A stretch of DNA of 64,000 bases from Thalassia testudinum (lineage: Eukaryota > Streptophyta > Magnoliopsida > Alismatales > Hydrocharitaceae), in contig JAZHRO010000036.1 in NCBI GenBank assembly GCA_037157565.1, positions 22,122,501 to 22,186,500 on the forward strand, read 5' to 3'. Below are positions 47,349-58,625 of this stretch, piece by piece. The position numbers were made by a program, and so were the translations under genes. The stretch's first letter is position 1, and the number at the start of each line of letters is the position of its first letter. A model generated the notes under the pieces. It had not been told where the DNA came from. It did not search any database and saw only the letters and a program-made list of their open reading frames with translations.

Positions 47349-49318
47349 TGATGAGCCCATATTTTTGGGCTAATTAGTTACTTAAGTGCCTAGGCATTAG
47401 ATTAATATTAGCATATACATAGCATGCATTAAGATATAAATAATTTAGTTTATATATATTTGCTTGTATGCATTCCATATATAAATTATTTAGCATGCAT
47501 TAGAATAACATGCATTAGTCTTTGGTTACATTATATGCATATATAAGAATTAACATTTTATTGAGGGTTTGTACATAAATAAACCAATCATTTTATTATT
47601 TATTTTTATTCTCTCTTCTTTGCAGTAAATATGCCCCTCTCCGCCACCAGCTGCCTGCACTGAAGGCTCGCATTCAAGGACAACCGGGAGAGGTGGATCT
47701 GGTTGGGGCAGCTGAGACTACAAGGGAGAGGAGGAGGTAGCCGGGCACTTGGAGATGCCACCCCACTCCACCACCGTGTGCTCCACTCCACCACCGTGGT
47801 CTCCACGGTCGAACTCCACCACACCATGGGTCGGCGAGGTGGCAGCTTGCCACGCCAAGCCGGTGGATTTGTGCCAAACAACGTGCGTGAGCCCTCACGG
47901 CTCCACTTCACCGTGAGCGTGGCCACATCGACCACGTGACCATCAACTTCTTCCCTAACGCATCTGCTGCCTCACCGTGCCTTCTAGACGCCTTTGGCCA
48001 CTCCCTGCACCTTCATCTCCCCCATCAGTTAAGATGTCTGGGAAGTTTCCTGGACGTCTAACGCCTCCCATTGTGCCTCCACACAGCAACTCAGCAGCTT
48101 TCGCCCGCAGCGTAGGCCTTCATTCCCTCTCTGTGCAAACTCTCCACCATCTTCTTCTCCTCCATGCGTCATCGCCCAGTTCACGCAGTAGCTGCAGCTG
48201 CAGCAACACGCGCACAGCCTTCGCACGCCACCCACTGTGCTACCCCTTTCCTCCAAACCTCACGCACCTCCTCAACGCCCTCCTCGCCACAAGCCTATCA
48301 ACTCTACGCAGCTTGCGACCATCTAGGCCACAACTCTACGCATGCCACGCGCAGCTGCAACACTCCATCGCTGCACCCCCATGCTATTCCTCCATTGCGC
48401 CCAGGCATGCATAACCTCCGGCAGCAGTTCGTGCGCGCAGCTGTACGTTCTCTCCACACCACGTACGGTTGCTGCACACGATCGGTTACACGTGTGCGCA
48501 TCACCTCTAGCAACCATGCACGGCTAAACACACTTGCACGCCATAGCAAGAGCCATTCACCACCATGTCACTGTTCTTCTTCTTCCTCAGAAGGACCCAT
48601 CTTCGCTACCACCTAATAGCCACCTCAAGTTGTCGAACAGGCTGCTAAACTCACTGCTAACATCTCCATACTCCTCGCCGCATTCCACCGCATCTTCCCC
48701 CACATCCATGACCGCCAGTATCGCTTGCACGGCCACCGGTAGAACTCCACGTCGCCGGCGTCGTATCTTTGTCCGGCCGGCCTCGGCCGCCTCGCGACTC
48801 ACTGCCACCACCACCACGAAGCCCTTGCTGCACTTGACCTTCGGCGAGCTCCTCCCCTCCAGCCATCCTCTCCTCCATGCATGCAAGCCAATTGAAGATG
48901 CTCCCCTATTTTTGCACAGTAAAACTTGCATTAGTTATTACATTTATATGCCATTGCAAGTTTTGATTTTTTTCTTTTATTAATTAAATATTGTGGCACA
49001 TTTAAGAGAACACCTTCAAATTTCAATGTAAATGCAAAATCAGCATGATGATGTCTTATTATCCCAATTGAGAAGTGAATTTGACTCGATTTCTTGACGA
49101 AATTAATAGTGAACATCAGTTTTTGACTCTTGCAAGTTTTAATAGGCCATTGCCTCCCTGTGGACATGACCTGCTCTCTTGTGAGTTGTTAATTTCAATT
49201 CAATACTTTGATTAGTCGATTTTCCACCACTTAAAATTATAATGACAATTTTTCAAAAAAAAACACAATGATAAATCATCTTAATCATCATCTTTGAAAG
49301 TGAAAATTCAACACGTCA
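47349..49318 (+). repeat. B1 3' LTR
   Basis: 1970 bp. Begins TGATGAGCCCATATTTTTGG, ends ACACGTCA. Confidence 0.9.
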
Positions 49319-49323
49319 CCTAC

Positions 49324-50570
49324 CCTCCCCAGAATTATGCTGAACATAGGTCGCCTCTATTCTTTGAACAACCTGACATGACCTACCATCAGGGAGGGAC
49401 ACAAGAACCTCAATATCTTGACTCCCCTAGATGAACTCAAACCCACCCAACCTTGAATTGAACCATTCGGTTCAAGTGAATCAGGCCCAAGATAGGGTGT
49501 TGGCTAACTTGAGGAACACCATCCAATCTTTAGAGGCTCAGCCAACACCATGCACTAAATCATTGGAGCCTATGATAAAAATGATTGATGAGCTGAATAG
49601 CTCTTTATTGGATTTGCTCCAACATGTTAGGGATAGGGGCTTGGGTGAGTTTCTACTTAGGAAATTATCGAGGTTGAATATGAAATTCGTGGTTGCCTTA
49701 GTCCAATCTTGGGATGATTCTTAGGATGAACCCCCTTCAGGAGAGCCAATGTCTGAACCTTCCCAAGCTCCTATCGGGGGGGGGGGGGATACATTTTTTG
49801 AGGCCGAGGATGACTAGGCTAGGCTAGAGCAACCCATTAAGGATGAACTGATTAATTCACCCGTGATCCCCGAGCCAGGGAACGAAGAAAAACATGTCTC
49901 CTTGGATCATGAATTGACATATGATTTTAAGACGTATATAAATGCGGATCAAGAATTCTTTGATTTTGAGGGTGAAGAATCTCTTAGTGAAGTCTCAGTT
50001 GAATGTAAGGAAGATGATTTTAGTGAGACAAACGAGCCAGAGGAATTTGATGAACCATTTGACAGCCCGATAAAAGAGGAATTTGATTTGGTTGGAGTTA
50101 ACTTGGAGGATCCGAATCCTGATGATTCAATTAGTGACCCCATTCCTCATCCACACCACGAAGAGTTGACTTTTGAAATCATTATGCCCAAGTCAATCCT
50201 GATTTAGCCATAATTGTTGGACTTGGGTATTTTAGATGGGGTGTACAATGATCTGGAGGTCCCAAAAACCTTGATCTTGGAGGATAGGAAGTTGGAAATA
50301 AAAATCTAGGAAGCTACTTCTGAGGGAACTACGAGTTTGGATCTAAGGGTACCTATTGGCCTGAAACAACCTACTTTCTACCAGGACCCTTATGATATCT
50401 TTCATGTGCAACCCAAGCTCATAATAATTGACTATCTTCCTGAGTTGAACTTTAAGTGGACACCCGAGTTGAGTGAATCAGATCTACCCATTGTTTGCCA
50501 CTTTAGTCTTGGGTTGCACACCACCAAACTGCAAGCCCAGCCTTGTAAGCACAATAATCTCCGATTATGA
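49324..50570 (+). pseudogene. A2 element protein, helical and acidic part
   Basis: Continues in one frame after B1: LANLRNTIQSLEAQPTPC, LLDLLQHVRDRGLGEFLLRK, then acidic blocks SEVSVECKEDDFSETNEPEE and SISDPIPHPHHEELTFEI, and LDLRVPIGL further on. Stops include the TAG at 49815-49817, at the same codon as in A1, and private ones such as 49722. A run of 13 G (49776-49788) keeps the frame. The C-terminal end (LIIIDYLPELNFKWTPEL) extends beyond A1's. Confidence 0.62.
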
Positions 50571-50865
50571 GTGATTGTCATCTAGAACCTTTTAACTACT
50601 TAACCCTGAGTTATGGGTTTGCACCACAACTTGGTCTACATCTGTCGACATATTTTCTTGACTAGTCTGAGCATTAATCTTTTGATTTTGATTCTGACCT
50701 ACACTTGTGAATTCTTTATTTCTTCCTTGTATCTATTTCATGCCTAGCTAAAGGCATTAAACTTAGCATGTGTGTATACACTCTTTTTTCTACGGAGCTA
50801 ACTAGATTTTCATGAAATTCAGGTGATATTCTGATTACTCCACCCTTTTCATGTCTTTGTTGTTA

Positions 50866-50897
50866 CAATGAGGACATTGCATCATTTAGGCATGAGG
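50866..50897 (+). promoter_or_regulatory. A2 internal polypurine module
   Basis: CAATGAGGACATTG, eight bases, AGGCATGAGGGGGTGG. Confidence 0.65.
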
Positions 50898-52145
50898 GGG
50901 TGGATAACTAATTCCTGAAATCATTTTGTTAACTCCATGTAAATTCTTTTATTTTTAATTTCTTAAAAAAAAATGAATATTCAAAAAGACAAAAAAAGAA
51001 TTAGGAGAAGAGAATTTAGGCTTTTGGAAGTTATTAACTTTAGGAAATGATACTTTAGGACCTGAACACGTAGACTCTTCAGGTCTTCGAGCTTAATTAG
51101 CCCGGGTGTCCACTCGAATGTGGACTTAGTCTCGAGTCCTTGCCAAGTAATTTTACTTTAATTTGGTGAATAAATTGGGGTGATAAGTACATGACTTATC
51201 ATCCCGCCCTCTGATTTGAGGGGATTTTAAGTCTAAGCATCTACACACTATTTGCACTGACTCACTTTTTAGTGATTTTTACGAAAATTGAGTAGCTAAT
51301 GAACCGTCTAAGGTAGTATGGCTGGCAAGTTGTCGTGGGTAACAACCCATTGGCCAGTTGTCCAGAGCCCAGCTACATGACCATACTCATTCTACTGCTT
51401 TTAGGTAAATCTTAGATCAGGGAAGCCACCTACATAGAAAAAAAAATGATACCCAAAAATAAAAGAAAAAAAGAAAAAAAAAAGAAAAAGAAAAATAGAA
51501 AAAGGAGAAAATAAATAAAACCAAACTTCACCACACGAATATGATTGGTAGGTTGCCGTGGGTAACAGGCCATTGGTCGGTTATCCAGAGCCCATCTCAC
51601 AAAAATGTACAAATAATTCCCAAAACACTTAGGGAAGAAGTAGAGAAGTAGAATAAATTGGGGAGATATACACTAGGTTCAGCCTTGTGTTGACCCCATA
51701 AAAAAATTTAAAAAAAAGTAGGGAGAAAGTTACCGATCGAAAATACAAACCTTTAAGCAGAAACTCTTAAGGTCACCTCGGGTTATAGAAATCTGAAGTC
51801 CATTTTAACGGTTGCTTAGTGAGTCTATCACCCTTTCACAAGATGCTTAGCACTCAGAGTCCTTTTCGAGTCTTGGGTAGGTTAGGTAGTAGTAAAAAGT
51901 TATCCAAAAACTCTCAAACTTCAAAAGTCAAAAAAAAATTAGAAAAGAAGAAAAACAAAAAAAATGTATCTTCCTTTTTCAAATAAGGCAAGGACTTGGG
52001 CGGTCTACATTCTGGAAGACACTCGGGTATTGTTGAGTTTTCGTAGTTTAGGACCTTAGTTGAAATTTTCTATTGTTAATAAATGACTTAGGCCTAAGCG
52101 ATTGAGTCCTAATTCTATTTTTATACATAGCATGTAGTTTAATTT
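50898..52145 (+). other. A2 3' non-coding region
   Basis: Two copies of the family A 50-bp motif (51321-51368 and 51546-51590) flank an A-rich purine tract (51437-51510). No coding frame. Confidence 0.6.
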
Positions 52146-52148
52146 TCT

Positions 52149-52178
52149 TAGGGACTAGAAAAAGATAGGCATGGGGTA
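52149..52178 (+). promoter_or_regulatory. A2 terminal polypurine tract
   Basis: The stem-loop remnant TTAG-GGA-CTAG is followed by AAAAAGATAGGCATGGGGTA and the decayed LTR start CGATGCAAACACATC. Confidence 0.7.
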
Positions 52179-53598
52179 CGATGCAAACACATCCATTTAT
52201 GTTAAAATGCCTATTTATGCATGTTCCTAGGCTTAGATTTGCATTCCATATTATAAATATTACATAGCATGCATTATTCTGCATTTAAAGTAGTGTATAT
52301 TTTAAGTTAATTATGTCCTTTTTCTGGTCAAAAGAGAAGGAGATTTATTTTGGAGCCTTAGATTGACGATCCGACCATACGGATCTGATTAGGATGATGA
52401 TCAGAGTCCAACACCTCCGAAATTGCCATGATTGCAGTCCCGTAGCACCATATGCCATTCGAGGAAGATCAATGACCAAGGGACTAGGTGATGTAATTTG
52501 GAGCTTCAAATGACAAATCTGACCATGCGGATGGATTCGGATCGATGATTGTAGCCCAATAGCACAAAAATCGACTTAATCCGACCTCAGTAGTAGCCCC
52601 TACAACGGAAAGAAGATGGATGGCCCAGATCGTGCTACATGGCGCGATCTGGGCGCAACCCAGGCCACCCATGCGCCACCGCACGTGCCATCGCACGTGC
52701 ATAGTAGCGTGGGCGCACGTGCGTGCATAAAGGCACGCATGCGCAACAGCGCAGCGGGCACGCACTAGTGTAGCGATTGGTGGGCACGTGGGCTATCTTC
52801 AGCGACGTTTGCGGTAGATCTTTAGTAATTTTTATGATTGTCATTAAATGTCCTGTATATGAAGTTGATTCTTTCCTCTTCTTTAAAAGGACCCATACCC
52901 CTCCCATTTTTCTTCATATCTTCCTTACTTCCTCTCACCACCCCCAAGGCTCCAGAGAGAGCTTGTCCCAAGCCCAGGATGCTCCTCTAGAGTAGAATCA
53001 AATATTTTTTCCCTCCCCTCATCCCCATTCGTGGAGCATCCTACGGCCGTCTTCTCACCTACTTTGGGAAGTAAATCCCCACTGTGACGCCATCTTGCCC
53101 TGCCCTCCGTCCTCCAGCTCTGTCTTCATTCATCCCACTCCTCACCACCTTCCTCCAGACAACGTTAGAGCGAGTCGTCCTGCAAGTGACTGTCGAGGGG
53201 GATTTCTCTCACCTATCTCTATCTTTATTGCTTTCATAGTATAGTTTTTTCGCTTTCCTAGTTGTAATAAACATTTGATTATAAAAATACATGATTGTTT
53301 CTCTCTCTCACTTTGTCTCTCTCTTTATTTTGCAAGTATATTAGCTAGAATTCATCGACTTGATCTCTTGCCCTATTAAAATATAAAAAAATAACCAAAG
53401 ATAAAAATGACAAAAACAAATAAAAAGCGAAATGCTGATTTCAAAATCAAATGTTCGGCTACCCATGTTGGACCCAGGACTCACTTTTCGAGTTTCGATT
53501 ATAAATTTTATCTGATCGATGAATATTCCCATGAATCGAACTACGATGATGGGTTTTCCAAATCCGAACCCTTTACGTGACGAGATCTACCACTATCA
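52179..53598 (+). repeat. A2 3' LTR
   Basis: 1420 bp. Same landmarks as the 5' copy; the TATA box is decayed to TTTAAAAGGACC near 52882, and the hairpin lies at 52949-52991. Confidence 0.87.
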
Positions 53599-53603
53599 AT
53601 TGT

Positions 53604-54292
53604 CATTAATATAATTCTTTCATTCTTATACATAATTGAATTAGATTAGTTCATTCTTTAATTCTTTCATTCATGATTCATTCATTTGTAAATAAGCTTA
53701 ACATTTTGGAATAGAAGATGATTTTTGGATAATAGAGAGTGATGTATATCAATAACTTCCTTCCACTGAATGACTAGGAATAAGCTAATAAAAATTGTAT
53801 ATAAATAAAATGACATTCGTCTGAATTGCAACACTATACTACAATGCGATTAATTAACCATAATTAACAAGCGATCCATATCATCGATCATGCACCTATA
53901 TTGGAGTTGAAACTAGAAAGTTGGTGTGCATATGATGGCGTAGGAGACACATGATCTCTTGAAGGGATCACACAGATTAGCTAAGTAGGTGTATGCAGCA
54001 GATCGAGAAACTCAGGGTCACTTCGTGTATATTGCGAAGCATGAAATTCCATGCATGGTCATACAGGTCCTAATCTGACCCATACATGAAAGAGAAGACA
54101 ATCCTTTGGTAAAGGATTTGGTCTTTGTTCTCGTTCCAATCATATAAAGAGAACATAAAAAATGTGTAACCTGTGATGGGATGGATAATAAATCTAATAT
54201 TTAATCTTAAGGATAACATATGTCTTCCAGTGTGAAGTATTCATGAGTATTTAGAATACCTGAGGGAGGTGTAGTGTCACAACACTACTAGA
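53604..54292. other. Spacer between A2 and the CACTA end
   Basis: AT-rich, with no supported gene or repeat pair. Confidence 0.5.
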
Positions 54293-54590
54293 AAATGAGG
54301 TATTTTTGACACTTGTGACATGACGGTTTATATTAAAACTTTCGTGTGAAATGAGTACCCACGACCTCTAGAGTTGGATGAATGTATACTACGATTTTTA
54401 TGAAAATGGTCATATTATACATGACAATTTATCATGAAACCATCATTTCAAATGCATAGTTGAATATATACGATGGTCTTACAAAAACCATCATATATAT
54501 TGATTTTGAATTTTGGTCGAGCGCCATTTCTTCACACCCTACCCGACTTTACACGATAGTTTTGACAAAAATCGTCGTGTAAAGTATGAG
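54293..54590 (+). mobile_element. CACTA (En/Spm-type) transposon terminus
   Basis: CACTACTAGAAAATGAGG is the typical terminal inverted repeat start of plant CACTA transposons. The next 290 bp contain short repeats in both orientations (ACGATGGT, ACCATCAT, ACGATAGTTTTGACAAAAATCGTC), which fit sub-terminal transposase-binding repeats. No opposite terminus ending CTAGTAGTG was seen in the window and no transposase, so this is a fragment or an end whose partner is lost or displaced. Confidence 0.7.
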
Positions 54591-54649
54591 TGCCCTGCAT
54601 CCAGTGCCCAACCCTTCTGCCCTATTCACGTCTCTTCCTTCTCCGTGCC

Positions 54650-55145
54650 CATCCCTCTCCTCCTCCTCTGTAAGGCTCTCCTCCTCCTTGAACTCCTCAT
54701 TGCATTTCCTCCTCACCATGCACGCCACCTCCTCGCTGTGTGCCCCTCCTCCTCATCCCCATGCACTGCCACCCCTCCTCCTACTCCCATGAGCTGCCGC
54801 CCCTCCTCCTCCTCCTCCCATCTGTAGCCCCCCACCTCCTCCTCCCATGCATCGCCCACACTCCTCTTCCTCCTCCCATGTGTCGCCACCCCTCCTCCTC
54901 CTATCTACAGCCCCAGCCCCCCTCCTCCTCCTCCCATGTGCTGCTGCCCCTTCTCCTCCTCCTCCCAGCTACCACTACCCCTCCTTCTCCTCATCCCCAT
55001 CCGCAGCCCCCCCTCCTCCTCCTCCCATCCATAAACCCTCCTCCTCCTCCCATCCGTAGCCCCCCCTCCTCCTCCTTCCATAGTCCCACTCTAGCCCCCC
55101 CCCCATCCCCCCATTAGCCACCCCCTCCTCCTCCTCCTCCCATTG
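54650..55145. repeat. CTC-rich minisatellite-like tract
   Basis: Irregular repetition of CTCCTCCTCCTCCCAT followed by variable bases. The overlapping Ser/Pro-rich frames (54513-55117) exist only because of this composition. Confidence 0.7.
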
Positions 55146-56765
55146 CTATCCCTCCTCCCAATCTATAATTTTTTTATTAATTAAATTTCAAATTGGTTAA
55201 TTTTTTAATTTGTTATAGTTTTTTACTTATAAATATTTGTAATTTGATTTAGGTATCTTGTGTTGTTGGATAGCTTCTCTACGATTCACGTGCTTTGTTG
55301 AGGTATGAAATTAAGTTGTCTTAATTCATTTGTGAATGAATCTGGGGTGTGCCCTGATACAGGAAATACACAATTTGTAAATTGCAGGTTTTACATGTCG
55401 TTGCAACGCGTAAATTCAATCAACTCTTAAAATTTATAATACCTAGAATAATTAGTATCTAGGGTCATCCAAGGATGCCAAATTGTTAACCACAATAATT
55501 GATTCTCTTTCTCTTGCCTCTCAAATCTACACTTATGTTTTTGTGATTTTTCCTTTTGTTATTATTATGGTTTTCAAAACAATTGGTTATTTGGAAAGGG
55601 AAGATAAACTATGCTAAAACCTACACCTAAGTGAGAAGAATGAAGCCCTCTCTTCTAAGCTCACCCTAGGCAAGTGTGCTTAGGGTAATTAGAAGAGAAG
55701 GGGTGTGTGCACTAAGACTACAAGAGCATGAGAAACACACTAAGATAAAAATAGAAATTGGAAGGCAAATTGCAACTTGTATTACTGGTAGCTAGAGGAA
55801 ATGTAGCGGAACGCTTGTTACATGAAAATAAAACACACTAGCTAATATAAGATATAGGAATAAAGAAGAAACGGGGATCCTTTGGTAGAAGTTCTAGATG
55901 GCGCTTGCTCTAAGTGCAGTTGCCCCACACTTGAAAAGTGTTCTCCTTAGATTCTTCTTGATGTAGTCCTCCTCCAAGCAATCCTCCAAGGTGGGCGTCA
56001 ACCACCTTGCTCCTCCTCTTGCCAGGCAGTCCCTTCAAGTGGGAAAATCTCCTCCTCCTTGGAGTGGCACAAGTGAAAGGAAGATGGACAAAGAAGGCAC
56101 CAAGGGGGTGGGTGGTTTCCCCCTTGATCTTCTTCTCTTCTTCTCCTTGGCTATAGGTTTAGGTGGTTATGGTGGAACTAAAACTAAGGGAGAAGATGGG
56201 AATTATGTGGTGGTAGGGTAGGGTATTTATAGGATGGGAAGGGGGGTGGTTGTGGTATTTTTTGGATGGAAATGAAGGGGCGCTTGGATATTTTTGGAGG
56301 GAAAAATGGGAGGGAAATGAAGAGGTGCTTTGGTTTTCCCTCCAAAAATGCCTTCTAGAAGGTGCTGATTTTGGAGGGAAAAAATGGAGGGTGGAGATGG
56401 GTTGAAGGGGTAGGTGTAGGGTTGGATTTCAAGGGTTGTGGAGGGAAAAAGTTGGCACCTTTTCTATGCAATTTTGGAGGGAATTTGGTGGTAGAGAGGA
56501 GTGGAAGGATGTATAGGGTTGGCGCCAAGATTGAGGTGGAGTGCTGGTAGCTTAGGTGGACTTAGGTAAGGTTAGTTGGTGGAGCTAGTTAGGTGGGTTT
56601 TAGGGTTAGGTTTTGGTGGCCAAGGAGGTGGCTAGCTAAGCTAGCTTAGCTAGTATGGAGTAGGGTAGAGAGGTAGAGGAAGCTAAGGTTTTGAGGGAGA
56701 AGAGCTGCAGGAAGTAGTCTTGAGCTGCACTCGAGCTAGTGGCTGCTGAAGAGAATTGCAGGGAG
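55146..56765 (-). other. Probable LTR fragment, host of A3
   Basis: No gene is supported. The minus strand has CCTATAAATACCCTACCC (56214-56232), a promoter-like TATA box. The composition resembles that of an LTR. No matching partner or termini are visible in the window; the sequence continues at 63988 after A3. The identification is tentative. Confidence 0.35.
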
Positions 56766-57007
56766 TGGTGGGCATGCTTTTGCGACGGAAAAGTCAAGGT
56801 TTTGGTCGTAGTTGTAAAAATCGCTCAAGATAAAATTCATATCGAAACTCGAAGTGAGTCCTGGATTGAACACAATTAGGTGAACATTTGGTTTTGAAAT
56901 CTGTGCTTCAATTTTATTTCTTTTTGTTATTTTTATATTTTGCAATTTTTTTTGATATTTTATATGGAAAGAGATCAGATCGATGAAAGCTAACTAATCT
57001 ACTTGCA

Positions 57008-57053
<46 letters not shown>

Positions 57054-58578
57054 CATATATATCTCTAAAAGTGTTTGCTACAATGGAGAAAAGAAAACTA
57101 TACTAGAAAGCGATTAAAAGATAGAATGGGTTGAGAAGAATCTCCCTCGACGGTTGCTTAGAGGGCAACTCGCCTTGATGATGCCCTGGATGAAGGTGGC
57201 GGGAAGCTGGACAAAGGAGAACGGTGTCGGAGAAAGGAGAGGATAGGGCGGGATGGCGTCGCTGTGAGGACCTACTTCCCGAAGGTGGTGAGAGGACGAC
57301 CATGGGATGCTCCATGAAGGGGCATGAGAGGTGCGAAAATAATTTGATTTTCTACTCTAGAGGAGCATTTTGGGCTTGGGTCAAGCTCTCTCTAGACCCT
57401 TGGAGGTGGTGTGGGAGAGAAAGGAAGAGATGAAGAGGAATGGGAGGCATAGGGGTCCTTTTATAGTGGAGAAGAAGAAGCTTTGGTCGTCCATGGTCAA
57501 GAGTGACATCAAAGACAACGTTGTAGCTCCATCTCAAACATCTCTTTAGAACCAACTCGTGCTCGCACACATGCATGCAGCATGCTCGCAGCTGTCATTG
57601 TGCAAGGCTACTCTCCACCATTGGATCCAAGATGAGCAGCCAAGATCGTGCGATGATCGTGCCCTTTAGATTACACCAGATGGTGCGTTGGTTCGAGCAT
57701 TGGTCAGCACGTTATCACCCCGTTTAGATCATGTGACGTTGATCGTGCCACGTCACCTCCTTCTTTGCCACCCGATCAGATCCAATGGGTGAATTTCACC
57801 CATGCGCACTCTGCAACGAATTAATCCACATGCGAGGCTTCGATCGTGGGTCCTTGCATCACGGGCAAGGGCACTACCCAATGCACTACAAGCACGAATT
57901 GTCGAGAAGTTGAAACCATGTGCACCCATTCTTGACTGTTGGATCTCGATCCAACAGTCAAGATTTCATCTTCGCATTCTCCTTTAAAGTAGAGCGACGC
58001 GCTATGGTGATTCTCAGCCATTGGATCACGATCCAATGGCTGGGATCGCATGAAGGCGCTACCTGCAAGATGGAGCGGAGGGGCTTGGACAGATTTGGGC
58101 GACTGTGATGGTGCCATGTGGCGCCATCATGGCCGCCCATTTTCTTCGCTTTGGAAGTGCCACCACGGATGTTGGATTGGATTGATTCTCACATCGTTGG
58201 GTTGCTATAGTCAATTCGGATCCATCTGTATGGTTGGATTTGTCGTCTAAGGTTTGGATTAGTGCCACCTTATCCCTTGGCCTTTGATCTTCCTCGAACT
58301 GCATATTGTGAATAGGACTCTGATTAAGGTGATTTCGAAGGATTTAGACTCCTTTCATTATCCTGATTAGGTCTATACGGTCAGATCGTCAATCTGAGGC
58401 CCTGAAATAGATCTCCTTCTCTCATGGCCATAAAAGGACATGAATTAACCTAAATTTTATACAAACTATTCTAAATGTAGAATGATGCATGCTATGCAAT
58501 ATTTATACTATGGAATGCATATCTAAGCCTAGGAACATACATAAATAGGCATTTTATCCTAAATGGATGTCTACATCA
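56766..58578 (-). repeat. A3 3' LTR
   Basis: 1813 bp. Contains a GA microsatellite (57010-57048), the R hairpin remnant (57355-57396), a TATA box on the minus strand near 57455-57465, and two long perfect palindromes: 57930-57963 (16-bp stem, 2-base loop) and 58015-58042 (13-bp stem). Confidence 0.87.
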
Positions 58579-58625
58579 TACCCCCATGTCTATATTTTTC
58601 TAGTCCCTAGCAAAATCAAACTAAA
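58579..58625 (-). promoter_or_regulatory. A3 terminal polypurine tract with upstream stem-loop
   Basis: On the minus strand GCTAG-GGA-CTAG, then AGACATGGGGGTA abutting the LTR. Confidence 0.75.

Larger units (their letters stand above)
40925..49318 (+). mobile_element. Element B1, non-autonomous LTR retrotransposon
   Basis: Perfect TSD CCTAC (40920-40924 and 49319-49323). LTRs are 40925-42848 and 47349-49318, starting TGATGAGCCC and ending TGTCA or CGTCA. The primer site TGGCGCCATTGCTTGGG is at 42851 and the polypurine tract at 47331-47348. The 4.5-kb interior codes only for remnants of an acidic protein related to that of D1. Inserted in the coding region of A2. Confidence 0.92.
37998..53598 (+). 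mobile_element. Element A2, family A non-autonomous LTR retrotransposon
   Basis: LTRs 37998-39392 and 52179-53598 belong to the family A type. The flanks ATAGT and ATTGT agree at four of five positions. Without nested B1 the element is about 7.2 kb. Its coding region matches A1 across the insertion: the last codons before B1 (YNTY) join directly to PPQ after it, as in A1. The first two bases of the 3' LTR have decayed from TG to CG. Confidence 0.88.

Noticed and set aside
54513..55117. Ser/Pro-rich open frames resembling an extensin-like protein
   Set aside because: They come from the CTCCTC repeat in several frames at once. There is no signal peptide followed by regular SPPPP units.
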